A stretch of 64,000 bases of DNA from Lachnospiraceae bacterium (GTDB lineage Bacteria > Bacillota > Clostridia > Lachnospirales > Lachnospiraceae). Location of the stretch: the NCBI GenBank assembly GCA_016297945.1, contig JAEDFR010000003.1:1-64000 (forward strand), read 5' to 3'. Below, one piece after another: positions 43,796 to 52,636 of this stretch; position 1 is the first letter of the stretch, and every line of letters begins with the position of its first letter. Made by a program: the position numbers and the translations under genes. Under the pieces are notes generated by a model. That model was not told the DNA's origin and made no database searches. It saw only the letters and a list, made by a program, of their open reading frames with translations.

Positions 43796-44437
43796 ATGGA
43801 TAAGATGAATGAAAATAACAAAGCAACCGTCATGGGAGAAATTGTAGGAACATTTACGTTCAGTCATGAGATTTACGGAGAAGGTTTTTACATGATTGAT
43901 TTGCTGGTGCCGCGCTTATCAGACAGTGCGGATCTGATTCCACTCATGGTTTCGGAACGGCTGATTAATGTAAATGAAAATTACGAGGGAATGAAAGTGA
44001 AGGTTTCCGGACAATTTCGTTCTTATAACCGCCATGAAGAACGGAAAAATAAGCTTGTGTTATCTGTATTTGTGAGAGAATGGGAATTCATCGATGAAAT
44101 TGAACGAAGTGAGATGACCAACCATATTGAACTGGATGGTTTCATCTGTAAAGAACCGATTTATCGGAAAACGCCTCTTGGAAGAGAAATTGCGGATATT
44201 CTTCTTGCGGTAAACAGACCGTACGGAAAGAGTGATTATATTCCGTGTATCAGCTGGGGAAGAAATGCCAGATTTGCCAATGATTTTGAGGTGGGAAGCC
44301 GCTGCCGTATTATTGGTAGAATTCAGAGCAGGGAATATATGAAAAAAATATCAGAAGACCAGGTGGAAAAAAGGATTGCTTATGAAGTTTCCGTCAGCAA
44401 ACTGGAAATTCCTGTAGAAGATCCGGTTTTATCATGA
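43796..44437 (+). CDS. Single-stranded-DNA-binding-like protein with two OB-type regions
   Basis: 213 residues. Residues 1-100 form one beta-rich region (ATVMGEIVGTFTFSHEIYGE). The second (MTNHIELDGFICKEPIYRKT, PLGREIADILLAVNRPYGKS, YIPCISWGRNARFANDFEVG) closely resembles the bacterial SSB fold. It lacks the acidic SSB tail (DDDIPF). A DNA-binding role is likely; whether it replaces or assists SSB is unknown. ATG behind AGAAGGGAGAACAAAAAA. Monocistronic. Confidence 0.78.
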   Translation: MDKMNENNKATVMGEIVGTFTFSHEIYGEGFYMIDLLVPRLSDSADLIPLMVSERLINVNENYEGMKVKVSGQFRSYNRHEERKNKLVLSVFVREWEFIDEIERSEMTNHIELDGFICKEPIYRKTPLGREIADILLAVNRPYGKSDYIPCISWGRNARFANDFEVGSRCRIIGRIQSREYMKKISEDQVEKRIAYEVSVSKLEIPVEDPVLS

Positions 44438-44631
44438 TGAATATTCTGCAATATTAATATTTCGATCATTTTTTTAAAATATAATAATATTTTGATTAGT
44501 CTTCTGAAATTATAAAGTTTTATCTATACCCTATTGTTTGAGTTATTTGCAGGATTGAGCCAGATATGATCGGTGTTGAATTGTTCTAAATATATTGTGT
44601 GGACCTGACACTGAATTGTGCAAGATTACAA

Positions 44632-44660
44632 TTGCTATAAAAAAAGAATTGTGCTATGAT
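44632..44660 (+). promoter_or_regulatory. Candidate promoter of the corrinoid adenosyltransferase gene
   Basis: TTGCTA (44632-44637), 17-base spacer, TATGAT (44655-44660). No cobalamin riboswitch is seen in the 38 bases before the gene. Confidence 0.5.
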
Positions 44661-44698
44661 TTTGCAAAATATGACATGAAACTTATGGTGGGTGGATC

Positions 44699-45190
44699 AT
44701 GAAAACTGGAAAAATTCATATTTATTCAGGAGACGGACACGGTAAGACGCCGGCAGCATTAGGAGAAGCTCTCTATGCGGCATCAGCGGGAAAGCAGGTT
44801 GTTGTTATCCAGTTTATGAAAGGAAAAGGCATTTTCGAAAATGATTTTGTCAAAAGACTGGAGCCTGAAATCAAGTTTTTTTGTTTTGAAAAAGCTGAAA
44901 GTGAATATGTCGATTTGAATGATGAGCAGCAGGCAGAAGAGAATATTAACATTCGTAATGGTTTTAATTTTGCAAAAAAAGTCCTGTCAACGAACGGATG
45001 TGATTTACTGATTTTGGATGAAATTCTCGGTGTTTTGGATGTCGGAGTCATCACCGTGGATGATTTAAAATGTCTTTTGGATGCCAAGGAAGAAGATACG
45101 ACTATTATTATGACCGGCATTCAGTTAAAGGACGAAGTAGTATCTTTGGTAGATGAAATTTCCAAAATCGAATCTATGCCTATTGCATAA
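44699..45190 (+). CDS. Corrinoid adenosyltransferase (CobA/BtuR type)
   Basis: 163 residues. Transfers the adenosyl group of ATP to Co(I) corrinoid, completing coenzyme B12. The P-loop GDGHGKTPAALGEALYAASA, the strand VVVIQFMKGKG and Walker-B-like CDLLILDEILGVLDVGVI fit the CobA/CobO family. The canonical loop has KGKTT where this has HGKTP, a small deviation that keeps GKT. ATG after GTGGGTGGATC. Stands alone between an SSB-like gene and the lysine riboswitch. Confidence 0.85.
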   Translation: MKTGKIHIYSGDGHGKTPAALGEALYAASAGKQVVVIQFMKGKGIFENDFVKRLEPEIKFFCFEKAESEYVDLNDEQQAEENINIRNGFNFAKKVLSTNGCDLLILDEILGVLDVGVITVDDLKCLLDAKEEDTTIIMTGIQLKDEVVSLVDEISKIESMPIA

Positions 45191-45250
45191 ATGAAAAAAG
45201 AGTGATATGCTTTTTATGATGTAACGATTATTGTACATCAGTCATATATT

Positions 45251-45420
45251 AAGAGATAGAGGTCGCGTTTTTTATCAGTACTCATCCGGATGCTCAGGAG
45301 CAGTCGAAGGATGATGAAAGGAAAGGACGCCGAAAGGAAATATTTCCTGACAATATTTTCTTGGGCATACAGTTAAGAACTGTATGACTGTCATCGGTTT
45401 CGATGGGGGGCTATCATAAG
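45251..45420 (+). promoter_or_regulatory. Lysine riboswitch
   Basis: P1 GATAG (45254-45258) pairs with CTATC (45411-45415). Conserved core elements are in order: AGAGGTCGCG, CAGTACT, GGACGCCGAAAGG, the hairpin ATACAGTT/AACTGTAT, GACTGTCATC and GGGGGGCTATC. This is the L-box pattern of lysC leaders. Lysine binding should favour the following terminator and lower dapA/dapB expression. Confidence 0.93.
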
Positions 45421-45433
45421 GTTAGAAAGATAT

Positions 45434-45461
45434 GCCGTTTCCCTGTGGAGACGGCTTTTTC
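45434..45461 (+). terminator. Riboswitch-controlled terminator before dapA
   Basis: GCCGTTTCC pairs with GGAGACGGC around CTGT, followed by TTTTT. Confidence 0.85.
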
Positions 45462-45548
45462 GATATTTGACCCGGCAAAATTTCTTTTTATATGGAAAAA
45501 GCATGAGCTGTCATGCCACTACATATGATGATTTAGGAGGAAAAAAAG

Positions 45549-46436
45549 ATGGCTATTTTTACTGGCGCTGGTGTTGCGATTGTCACACCTTTTCATGAGG
45601 ACGGAAGCGTAAACTACGAGGCTTTCGAAAAACAGATTGAGTTACAGATTGCGGGTGGAACCGATGCAATTATCGTTTGCGGAACAACCGGTGAATCTTC
45701 CACATTGACACATGAGGAGCATTTGGATGTGATTCGTTTCTGTGTTGAAAAAGTAAACAAACGAATTCCAGTTGTGGCAGGTACAGGTTCCAATTGCACG
45801 CAGACAGCAATTTATCTTTCACAGGAAGCAGAAAAAGCAGGTGCGGACGGATTATTGTTAGTTACACCTTACTACAACAAATGTACACAAAAAGGTTTGT
45901 ATGAACATTTTAAAATGGTTGCCGAGAGTGTCAATATCCCGATTATTCTATATAATATTCCCGGCAGAACCGGCGGCGTATTGATACAGCCTGAAACAGT
46001 TGTTTCTCTTTGCCGCGATGTAAAAAATATTGTTGGTGTCAAAGATGCAACCGGTAATATTTCAGGCGTTGCAAAAGTATTGCAGTTAGCAAACGGAGAC
46101 GTAGATCTCTATTCCGGAAATGATGACCAGATTGTACCGATTCTTTCTTTGGGAGGCAAGGGCGTTATCTCAGTTCTTTCCAATGTTGCACCGAAACAGA
46201 CACATGATATCTGTCAGTTGTACTTTGACGGAAAAGTAAAAGAGAGTGCACAGTTACAGTTAAAAGCACTTCCGGTTATTGACGGACTGTTTTGTGAAGT
46301 CAATCCCATACCCGTGAAAAAAGCCATGAACCTGATGGGATTGAATGCCGGTCCTCTGCGTCGTCCGCTTACCGAAATGGAAGATGAACATGCAGAAAAA
46401 CTGGCAGCAGCCATGAAAGAATTTGGAATTTTATAA
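45549..46436 (+). CDS. dapA: 4-hydroxy-tetrahydrodipicolinate synthase
   Basis: 295 residues; condenses pyruvate with aspartate semialdehyde at the branch to lysine and diaminopimelate. TIM barrel with GTTGESSTLTHEEH, the Tyr of LLVTPYYNKCTQKG, YNIPGRTGG and the Schiff-base Lys in VGVKDATGNIS. ATG after TTTAGGAGGAAAAAAAG. Lysine riboswitch upstream. The dapB gene follows after about 300 bases with a possible terminator between. Confidence 0.97.
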   Translation: MAIFTGAGVAIVTPFHEDGSVNYEAFEKQIELQIAGGTDAIIVCGTTGESSTLTHEEHLDVIRFCVEKVNKRIPVVAGTGSNCTQTAIYLSQEAEKAGADGLLLVTPYYNKCTQKGLYEHFKMVAESVNIPIILYNIPGRTGGVLIQPETVVSLCRDVKNIVGVKDATGNISGVAKVLQLANGDVDLYSGNDDQIVPILSLGGKGVISVLSNVAPKQTHDICQLYFDGKVKESAQLQLKALPVIDGLFCEVNPIPVKKAMNLMGLNAGPLRRPLTEMEDEHAEKLAAAMKEFGIL

Positions 46437-46442
46437 TTGATA

Positions 46443-46599
46443 TTATGTAAAACGCTTGTGAGCCGTCAGAATTATGTTCTGGCGGCTTATTGGCAAATTT
46501 TGAAACACATGTTGCAATATTATGTAAACTATGCGTTGCAATATCGAAAAATGAGATTATGTAAACCAAATGTTTTGGGTATTGCTGAATTATGTAAAC
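46443..46599. repeat. Four ATTATGTAAAC motifs between dapA and dapB
   Basis: ATTATGTAAAAC at 46443 and ATTATGTAAAC at 46519, 46556 and 46589, the last three spaced 37 and 33 bases. GTTGCAATAT also occurs twice here. No gene is seen in this stretch (46437-46740). Confidence 0.6.
46463..46492 (+). terminator. Likely terminator after dapA
   Basis: GCCGTCAGAA pairs with TTCTGGCGGC with one wobble around TTATG, followed by TTATT. The T-run is weak. Confidence 0.5.
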
Positions 46600-46740
46600 T
46601 GTTGATTGGCGATGCAAGGTATATATACAGATAAACATAGAAAAAGCAATCCATGATGCTTACATAATGAAAGTCAGATTGAAATGAAGATCGATAGTGA
46701 TGGAAGATTGTATAAAATAAAGAGACAGGAGATTAACAAA

Positions 46741-47499
46741 ATGACAAGAATAATTATGCATGGCTGTAACGGTGCCATGGGACAAATGATTGCCGGATTA
46801 GTTGCTGCAGATGAAGATGCAGAAATTGTTGCAGGTGTTGATATCAATACTGAGCAAAAAAATGATTTTCCGGTTTTTGCATCAATTGATGAATGCACGG
46901 TAGAAGCAGATGCAGTAATTGATTTTTCACATATCAGCTGTGTAGAAAACTTATTAAACTGGTGTGAAGAAAAACAGATGCCAGTGGTATTATGTACCAC
47001 CGGTATGACAGATGAAATGTTGAAAAAAGTCGAGGAAGTATCTAAAAAGACAGCAGTTTTAAAATCTGCAAACATGTCACTTGGAATTAATATGCTCTTA
47101 AAAATATTAAAAGAGGCAACTTCCGTTTTAGCTCCGGCGGGTTTTGATATTGAAATTGTGGAAAAACATCACCGCAGAAAACTGGATGCTCCGAGTGGAA
47201 CTGCGTTAGCTTTGGCTGATTCTATCAATGAAGAATTAAACAATGAATATGAGTATGTTTTTGACAGAAGTCAAAGAAGAGAGCCAAGACCCAAAAAAGA
47301 AATCGGAATATCTGCAGTCAGAGGTGGTACTATTGTCGGGGATCATGATATCATTTTTGCAGGAGAAGATGAAGTGATTACATTTTCTCACACTGCTTAT
47401 TCCAGAGCTGTATTTGGAAAAGGAGCCATCCAGGCTGCGAAGTTCTTAAAAGGAAAACAGTCCGGCTTATACAACATGAGCCATGTCATTGATCAGTAG
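46741..47499 (+). CDS. dapB: 4-hydroxy-tetrahydrodipicolinate reductase
   Basis: 252 residues; second step of the DAP/lysine branch, NAD(P)H-dependent. Nucleotide loop IIMHGCNGAMGQMIAGLV, active-site segment EIVEKHHRRKLDAPSGTALA and GEDEVITFSHTAYSR are present. ATG 46741 with ACAGGAG upstream; an earlier in-frame ATG at 46684 would add 19 residues without family support. Functional partner of dapA. Confidence 0.95.
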   Translation: MTRIIMHGCNGAMGQMIAGLVAADEDAEIVAGVDINTEQKNDFPVFASIDECTVEADAVIDFSHISCVENLLNWCEEKQMPVVLCTTGMTDEMLKKVEEVSKKTAVLKSANMSLGINMLLKILKEATSVLAPAGFDIEIVEKHHRRKLDAPSGTALALADSINEELNNEYEYVFDRSQRREPRPKKEIGISAVRGGTIVGDHDIIFAGEDEVITFSHTAYSRAVFGKGAIQAAKFLKGKQSGLYNMSHVIDQ

Positions 47500-47588
47500 A
47501 ATTCTTTTGCCGGCGGACGTTGAATGGTACAATTATTCATTACTGATTTAAATTCCGAAGGAGAAGACCTTGGTAGATGAAGGTTATA

Positions 47589-47748
47589 GCTTATCTAATA
47601 CCTTTTTACGGCTTTTAGGTAAGCACTACGACACTACACATGTGGTCGTTGGTCATTGGTCATTTGAAAATTTTGAAAGGCGATTCACTAAGTTGTGGCA
47701 GTTTTATCTGTTTGCAGAATATTCTGCAAGCAGATAGAACTGTCACAA
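47589..47748 (+). promoter_or_regulatory. Structured fbp leader with three hairpins
   Basis: Hairpin 1: GCTTATCTAA (47589-47598) with TTAGGTAAGC (47615-47624). Hairpin 2: ACGAC/GTCGT around 47628-47650. Hairpin 3: 28-bp stem 47693-47720 with 47721-47748 with no loop bases; its three mismatches are all G-U in RNA. No T-run follows, so it is not a normal terminator. The rest of the 47500-47800 gap shows no gene. Confidence 0.6.
47693..47748. repeat. 28-bp near-perfect inverted repeat, no spacer
   Basis: Arms start TTGTGGCAGTTTTATCTG and end CAGATAGAACTGTCACAA, with centre GCAGAATATTCTGC. Three changes, all compatible with G-U pairs. Confidence 0.85.
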
Positions 47749-47800
47749 CGACAGGAACCGACAGGAAAATGAAGGAAACGAATAAACAAAGGGGAAAACG

Positions 47801-49759
47801 ATGGACGAATTAGAATTGAAGTATATCAAGAGCCTTGCAAAGCAGTATCCGACAATTGCTGCGGCAAGTACCGAGATTGTAAATTTATCTTCCATAATGA
47901 ATTTACCGAAAGGAACAGAGCATTTCTTAACAGATATTCATGGTGAATATGAACAGTTTAATCATGTGTTAAAAAATGGATCAGGATCCGTACGCCGTAA
48001 AATTGATGAGGAATTCGGAAATACGTTGAGTAATAAGGATAAAAAAAGTCTGGCTACTCTGATTTATTACCCCAATGAAAAACTGGATATTGTGATGAAA
48101 GAAGAGGAAAATCTGGAAGACTGGTATAAGATTACATTGTACCGTTTGGTACAGATAACCAAAAGAGTGTCATCCAAATATACCAGATCCAAAGTCAGAA
48201 AAGCGCTTCCCAAAGATTTTGCCTATGTCATAGAGGAATTGATTACCGAAAAAGCAGAAGTCCAGGATAAAGAGGCATATTATAATGAAATTGTTCATAC
48301 GATCATTCGGATTGGACGTGCTCCGGAATTTATTGTGGCATTGTGTGAACTGGTCCAGAGACTGGTTATTGACCATTTGCATATTGTTGGTGATATCTAT
48401 GACAGAGGTCCTGGACCGCACATCATTATGCGGACACTGCGCTATTATCATTCGGTTGATGTGCAGTGGGGAAATCACGATGTAGTATGGATGGGAGCTG
48501 CCAGCGGTCAGCTTGCATGTATAGCTACGGTTATCCGAATGGCAGCCAGATACGGCAATTTGGACTCGTTGGAAGAAGGGTACGGTATCAATCTGATTCC
48601 TCTTGCAACGTTTGCTATGGAAAAATATAAGGATGTCAACTGTGATGTCTTTAATATTAAGTACAATACCAATTATAATACCAAGGATCTGACTTTGGAT
48701 ATGAAGATGCATAAAGCGATTTCCATTATTCAATTTAAACTGGAAGGTCAGATTATTAAACGCCGTCCCGAGTTCGAGATGGAAGACAGACTTTTACTGG
48801 ATAAAATTGATTATGAAAAGAAAACGGTGCGAATTGACGGAGTGAATTATCCTATGAAGGATACGGATTTTCCTACGGTTGATCCCAATGATCCGTATCG
48901 ACTTTCACCGGAAGAAGAAGAGGTCATGGAACGTCTGAGTCAGGCATTCAGGCGATGTGATAAACTGCAAAAAGATATCCGCTTTTTATTTTCCAAAGGA
49001 AGCATGTATAAAATTTATAATTCCAACCTGCTTTTCCATGGATGTGTTCCCATGGATGAAGATGGAAACTTTTTAAAAGTGAATTTATTTGGAAAAGAAT
49101 ATGCAGGAAAAGCCTTATATGATGCGTTGGATAACTATGCAAGAAAAGGCTTTTACGGAACAAGAGATTCCGATGAAAAACGAAAAGGACAGGATATTAT
49201 CTGGTATATCTGGGCAGGACCAAAATCACCGGTTTTTGGAAAAGAAAAAATGGCTACCTTTGAACGTTATTTTCTCGATGATAAGGAGACACATAAGGAA
49301 AAGAAAAATGCATATTACAGGCTTTACGACCGGGAAGATATTTTAAATAAAATATTGGTGGAATTCGGATTATCAACAGAAAAATCCCATATTATTAATG
49401 GTCATGTTCCGGTTGAGCAGAAAAACGGTGAATCTCCGGTAAAATGTGGTGGAAAGTTATTGGTCATTGACGGTGGTTTCAGCAAAGCATATCAGTCTAA
49501 GACCGGAATTGCCGGCTATACACTGGTTGCAAATTCTCATGGTATGCGTCTGGTATCCCATGAACCTTTTGAATCTGCCGAAGCGGCAATTAAAAACGAG
49601 TCGGATATTTTTTCTGATTCGATTATTGTGGAGACAACGCCTGTCAGACAGCGAGTAGCGGATACCGATATCGGCAATGAATTAAGAGTGCAGATTCATC
49701 AGCTTGAAGAATTGCTGGAAGCTTATCGCGAAGGTATTATTGTAGAGAAAGATATGTAA
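47801..49759 (+). CDS. fbp: Fructose-1,6-bisphosphatase class III
   Basis: 652 residues; the long Firmicutes-type enzyme of gluconeogenesis, unrelated to the short class I form. It opens ELKYIKSLAKQYPTIAAAST. Metallophosphatase motifs are TDIHGEYEQFNHVL, VGDIYDRGPGPH, WGNHDVVWMGAASG and IINGHVPV. Class I/II homologues are not seen nearby. ATG after AAAGGGGAAAACG. Monocistronic with a structured leader and its own terminator. Confidence 0.95.
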   Translation: MDELELKYIKSLAKQYPTIAAASTEIVNLSSIMNLPKGTEHFLTDIHGEYEQFNHVLKNGSGSVRRKIDEEFGNTLSNKDKKSLATLIYYPNEKLDIVMKEEENLEDWYKITLYRLVQITKRVSSKYTRSKVRKALPKDFAYVIEELITEKAEVQDKEAYYNEIVHTIIRIGRAPEFIVALCELVQRLVIDHLHIVGDIYDRGPGPHIIMRTLRYYHSVDVQWGNHDVVWMGAASGQLACIATVIRMAARYGNLDSLEEGYGINLIPLATFAMEKYKDVNCDVFNIKYNTNYNTKDLTLDMKMHKAISIIQFKLEGQIIKRRPEFEMEDRLLLDKIDYEKKTVRIDGVNYPMKDTDFPTVDPNDPYRLSPEEEEVMERLSQAFRRCDKLQKDIRFLFSKGSMYKIYNSNLLFHGCVPMDEDGNFLKVNLFGKEYAGKALYDALDNYARKGFYGTRDSDEKRKGQDIIWYIWAGPKSPVFGKEKMATFERYFLDDKETHKEKKNAYYRLYDREDILNKILVEFGLSTEKSHIINGHVPVEQKNGESPVKCGGKLLVIDGGFSKAYQSKTGIAGYTLVANSHGMRLVSHEPFESAEAAIKNESDIFSDSIIVETTPVRQRVADTDIGNELRVQIHQLEELLEAYREGIIVEKDM

Positions 49760-49824
49760 TAGCCTGATGCAAAGGTTGTGAAAGAAAAAACATAAAAAAA
49801 TATAAAACAAAAAGCATAGAACAA

Positions 49825-49866
49825 AGAAAATACCCAGATTCTATGGAATTTGAGTATTTTCTTATA
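49825..49866 (+). terminator. Terminator after fbp
   Basis: AGAAAATACCCAGATT pairs with AATTTGAGTATTTTCT with two mismatches, followed by T-rich sequence. Confidence 0.7.
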
Positions 49867-50009
49867 TTACTGGAAATACATTTTGATTATTTTGGTGAAT
49901 TAAATCGACAAAATTAAGAAATCATGTTATAATAAAACCATATTTTGTTAAATAATTATCGATTGATATTTTGTTTCCGGTTAGTCAAACCGCAATTTTG
50001 TACAAAAGA

Positions 50010-50417
50010 TTAAGGATTGGTATTATTTGTTGTATTAGTTTGGTTTGTGCCGTTTGTATTATCTACATTATCTGTCATATTGTCAGTTATATTATCGGAT
50101 GCAGAATTAACACCATTGGTAACATCATCTGTTACGTCTTTTACCGCATCCCCGGTATCGTTGATAATATCTCCGGCAGCATTTCCAACATCATCAACTG
50201 CATTAGTTACACCGTCTACAACGTCATTTACGCCATTGTTTGTGTCATTTGTAACATTGTCATTATTGTCAGGTTGTGTTTCATCTGCGTTGTTTTCCTG
50301 TCCATTCGCAAAATCCGTGTTTCCGTTTTTATTGGATGACTGGTTATTACCGCAACCGGTAAAACATAAAATCATTGTCGATAACAATACAACAAATAGT
50401 AATTTTGATTTTTTCAT
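50010..50417 (-). CDS. Asp/Asn-rich lipoprotein, 135 aa
   Basis: Signal peptide MKKSKLLFVVLLSTMILCFT with lipobox FTGC. The mature part is low-complexity: repeated units of Asp, Asn, Val, Thr and Gly (NGVNDVVDGVTNAVDDVGNA, DVTDDVTNGVNSASDNITDN). Likely a flexible, acidic surface protein; no enzyme domain. ATG behind AAAGGAG. Divergent from hisA by about 100 bases. Confidence 0.82.
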   Translation of the reverse strand: MKKSKLLFVVLLSTMILCFTGCGNNQSSNKNGNTDFANGQENNADETQPDNNDNVTNDTNNGVNDVVDGVTNAVDDVGNAAGDIINDTGDAVKDVTDDVTNGVNSASDNITDNMTDNVDNTNGTNQTNTTNNTNP

Positions 50418-50516
50418 AATAGTAAACTCCTTTCAAAGTGTTAATTATGAGATTACTATTTGCATTTTTATTTTTTTTATTCAAAAAAGACGATTTTTTT
50501 TAAAGGAGGAATTCAC

Positions 50517-51287
50517 ATGCAGTTCAGACCGTGTATTGATATTCACAACGGAAGAGTAAAACAGATTGTCGGAAGCAGTATTGGAGGATCCTTACAGGAA
50601 AACTTTGTTTCTGAAAAAAATGCTACATATTATGCATTACTTTATAAGAAGAATCAGATTAAAGGCGGACATATGATTTTGTTAAATGCTCCCGATGATC
50701 CGTATTATGCGGTAACAAAGATGGAAGCGATGGATGCTTTGGCATTATATCCGGGTGGACTACAGGTCGGCGGTGGCATCAGTGCGGATAATGCAGCTGA
50801 ATTTATTCAGGCAGGAGCTTCTCATGTTATTGTTACATCTTATGTTTTTCAGGATGGAAAAATAAATTATGATAATTTGGAACGGTTGGTCGATGCAGTC
50901 GGCAGAAATCATATTGTTCTGGACTTAAGCGCCAAAAAATATCCGGAAGGCTATGTGATTATGACAGATCGTTGGCAGGTAAAAAGCAATATTGTAATCA
51001 ATGTTGCTCTTTTAGAGGAATTATCGCTTTATTGTGATGAATTTTTAATTCATTCTGTAGATGTTGAAGGCAAAACCAGAGGAATTGAACAAAATTTAGT
51101 TAAAACACTTTCTGATTACAGAGGACTTCCGGTTACTTATGCCGGTGGAATAAGTACTTACGAAGATATGAAGGTTTTGCGTAAAATCGGAAATAATCGA
51201 ATTAATATGACAGTCGGCAGCGCGCTGGATTTATTTGGTGGCAAACTGGAGTTCAAAAAAATTGTTGCAGAATATCATGACAGATAA
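50517..51287 (+). CDS. hisA: HisA isomerase, eukaryotic HIS6-like type
   Basis: 256 residues; TIM barrel converting ProFAR to PRFAR in histidine synthesis. The sequence FRPCIDIHNGRVKQIVGSSI, GGHMILLN, GGLQVGGGIS and VTYAGGISTYEDM matches the fungal/plant HIS6-like lineage more than the usual bacterial HisA. ATG 50517 follows AAAGGAGGAATTCAC. No other his genes are nearby, so it is an orphan. Single gene with terminator downstream. Confidence 0.85.
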   Translation: MQFRPCIDIHNGRVKQIVGSSIGGSLQENFVSEKNATYYALLYKKNQIKGGHMILLNAPDDPYYAVTKMEAMDALALYPGGLQVGGGISADNAAEFIQAGASHVIVTSYVFQDGKINYDNLERLVDAVGRNHIVLDLSAKKYPEGYVIMTDRWQVKSNIVINVALLEELSLYCDEFLIHSVDVEGKTRGIEQNLVKTLSDYRGLPVTYAGGISTYEDMKVLRKIGNNRINMTVGSALDLFGGKLEFKKIVAEYHDR

Positions 51288-51424
51288 GAGATTGAATGCG
51301 ATTAATTTATTTTGTATATAGCCATTTTTTTGATATGGCTGATAAAGACGATTGATTGTGACGATTAATTGTAATAATTGATTATAATAATTATGAAATA
51401 TTTTAAAATAAGATTATTGACATT

Positions 51425-51453
51425 AAAAAACCACTCCGAATGGAGTGGTTTTT
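51425..51453. terminator. Bidirectional terminator after hisA
   Basis: AAAAAACCACTCC pairs with GGAGTGGTTTTT around GAAT. T-runs exist on both strands and cspA converges from the other side. Confidence 0.88.
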
Positions 51454-51556
51454 CATTAATCCGTTAAAACAATATTGCAAATTCAAATCAAATCTTTTGA
51501 TAATTTATATTTAAAAAGGCACATTGAAAAACTGATTAGTTGTTATAATTGAGAAA

Positions 51557-51754
51557 TTATAACTTGGTTACGTTTACGGCCTGAGGTCCTTTTTCACCTT
51601 CAACTACATCGAACTCTACAGAAGCGCCTTCTTCTAAGGTCTTGTAACCTTCCATATTAAGTCCTGAATAGTGAACAAATACATCATTACCTGCTTCGTC
51701 AGAGATAAATCCGTAACCTTTGGGGTTATTAAACCATTTAACTGTACCTTTCAT
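51557..51754 (-). CDS. Cold-shock protein (CspA family)
   Basis: 65-residue OB-fold RNA chaperone: [20 protein letters not shown] carries RNP1 (KGYGFI) and DVFVHYSG carries RNP2. Start at 51754 with GGAGG upstream. A 9-bp perfect inverted repeat (GTTATAATT/AATTATAAC, 51542-51563) straddles its stop codon and may protect the mRNA end. Confidence 0.95.
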   Translation of the reverse strand: MKGTVKWFNNPKGYGFISDEAGNDVFVHYSGLNMEGYKTLEEGASVEFDVVEGEKGPQAVNVTKL

Positions 51755-51929
51755 GTTGATACCTCCGATAAATATAGTGTTGCATTTACAACAATGAAAG
51801 AATAGCATAGGAAACGTAAAAAGTAAAGAAAATATTTGCGTATTTACGTTTGTTCTGCATTTGTCACATATTTCATTTTGAGAAAAGTTAGCAATAAGTA
51901 ATCTATTATCGGTCGATACAGGAACCAAA

Positions 51930-52232
51930 TTATGCTTCGTCCTGGTTGTTTGGAATGCGATTAAACACCAGTTCATATCCGTCGCTTCCGTAATTTAGAG
52001 AACGATTGACACGACTGATAGTAGCGGTAGATGCTCCTGTTTTTTCTGCAATTTCCAAATAAGTCTTTTTTTCGCGTAACATACGGGCAACTTCATAACG
52101 CTGAGAAAGCGATAAAAGTTCGTTAACCGTACATAAATCCTCAAAAAAAGCATAACATTCATCTTTATTCTCTAATGCTAAAATAGCCTGAAATAGAGAA
52201 TCAACGGCATCCGTTTTAATTTTTTTATTCAT
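51930..52232 (-). CDS. YerC/YecD-type TrpR-like repressor
   Basis: 100 residues. [20 protein letters not shown], then a TrpR-like helix-turn-helix: [20 protein letters not shown] and [20 protein letters not shown]. The Bacillus homologue is YerC, of poorly known targets. Start 52232 with GAGGACAAATGT upstream. Divergent from the repeat cluster and the DUF1836 gene. Confidence 0.9.
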   Translation of the reverse strand: MNKKIKTDAVDSLFQAILALENKDECYAFFEDLCTVNELLSLSQRYEVARMLREKKTYLEIAEKTGASTATISRVNRSLNYGSDGYELVFNRIPNNQDEA

Positions 52233-52382
52233 ACATTTGTCCTCATTTACTTTAACACTGTAAAATTTTAATGTTTTAATACGTGATATTTTATCACACC
52301 AGAAGAAAAAGGTAAAGAGACACCGTATAAAAGATTTACAAATAGTTTTCGTTACTATATAATGTGATATATACAGGGACAT

Positions 52383-52424
52383 CATACAGAACTCGCCCTG
52401 CTGGCAGGGGAAGAGTTCTGTATG
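52383..52424. repeat. REP-like palindrome, copy 1
   Basis: CATACAGAACTC (52383-52394) and GAGTTCTGTATG (52413-52424) are perfect inverted arms around a GC-rich inner hairpin CCCTGC-TG-GCAGGG. GC content is far above the neighbourhood. It lies before the DUF1836 gene and after the YerC-type gene, outside both. Confidence 0.8.
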
Positions 52425-52507
52425 AATGACCCGCCCACGCATGAGCATGAAGAAATTTTATAAAAATTGCGAAATGCGAATGCGGGGGAAATTGCGAGAG
52501 TTGCAAA

Positions 52508-52613
52508 GCAACGGAGCAATTTATATATCAGAAAAGAACGGGGACAGAACTCGCCCGCGCATGAGCAACGAAGCAATTTATATATCAGAAAAGAACGGGG
52601 ACAGAACTTGCCC
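52508..52613. repeat. 49-bp direct repeat, two copies, period 57
   Basis: A unit starting GCAACG(G/A)AGCAATTTATA and containing GAAAAGAACGGGGACAGAAC occurs at 52508-52556 and 52565-52613 with two differences. A more diverged third unit around 52430-52505 shares CGCCC(A/G)CGCATGAGCA. The stretch is open in one frame, which can mislead gene starts. Confidence 0.82.
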
Positions 52614-52636
52614 TGCTGGCAGGGGAAGAGTTTTGT
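52601..52636. repeat. REP-like palindrome, copy 2
   Basis: ACAGAACTT...GAGTTTTGT with the same inner CCCTGC-TG-GCAGGG hairpin as copy 1. The two base changes from copy 1 are on opposite arms and keep pairing as G-U, so RNA structure is preserved. Confidence 0.75.

Noticed and set aside
47693..47748. 28-bp palindrome as a Rho-independent terminator
   Set aside because: No T-run on either side; the following bases are CGACAGG.
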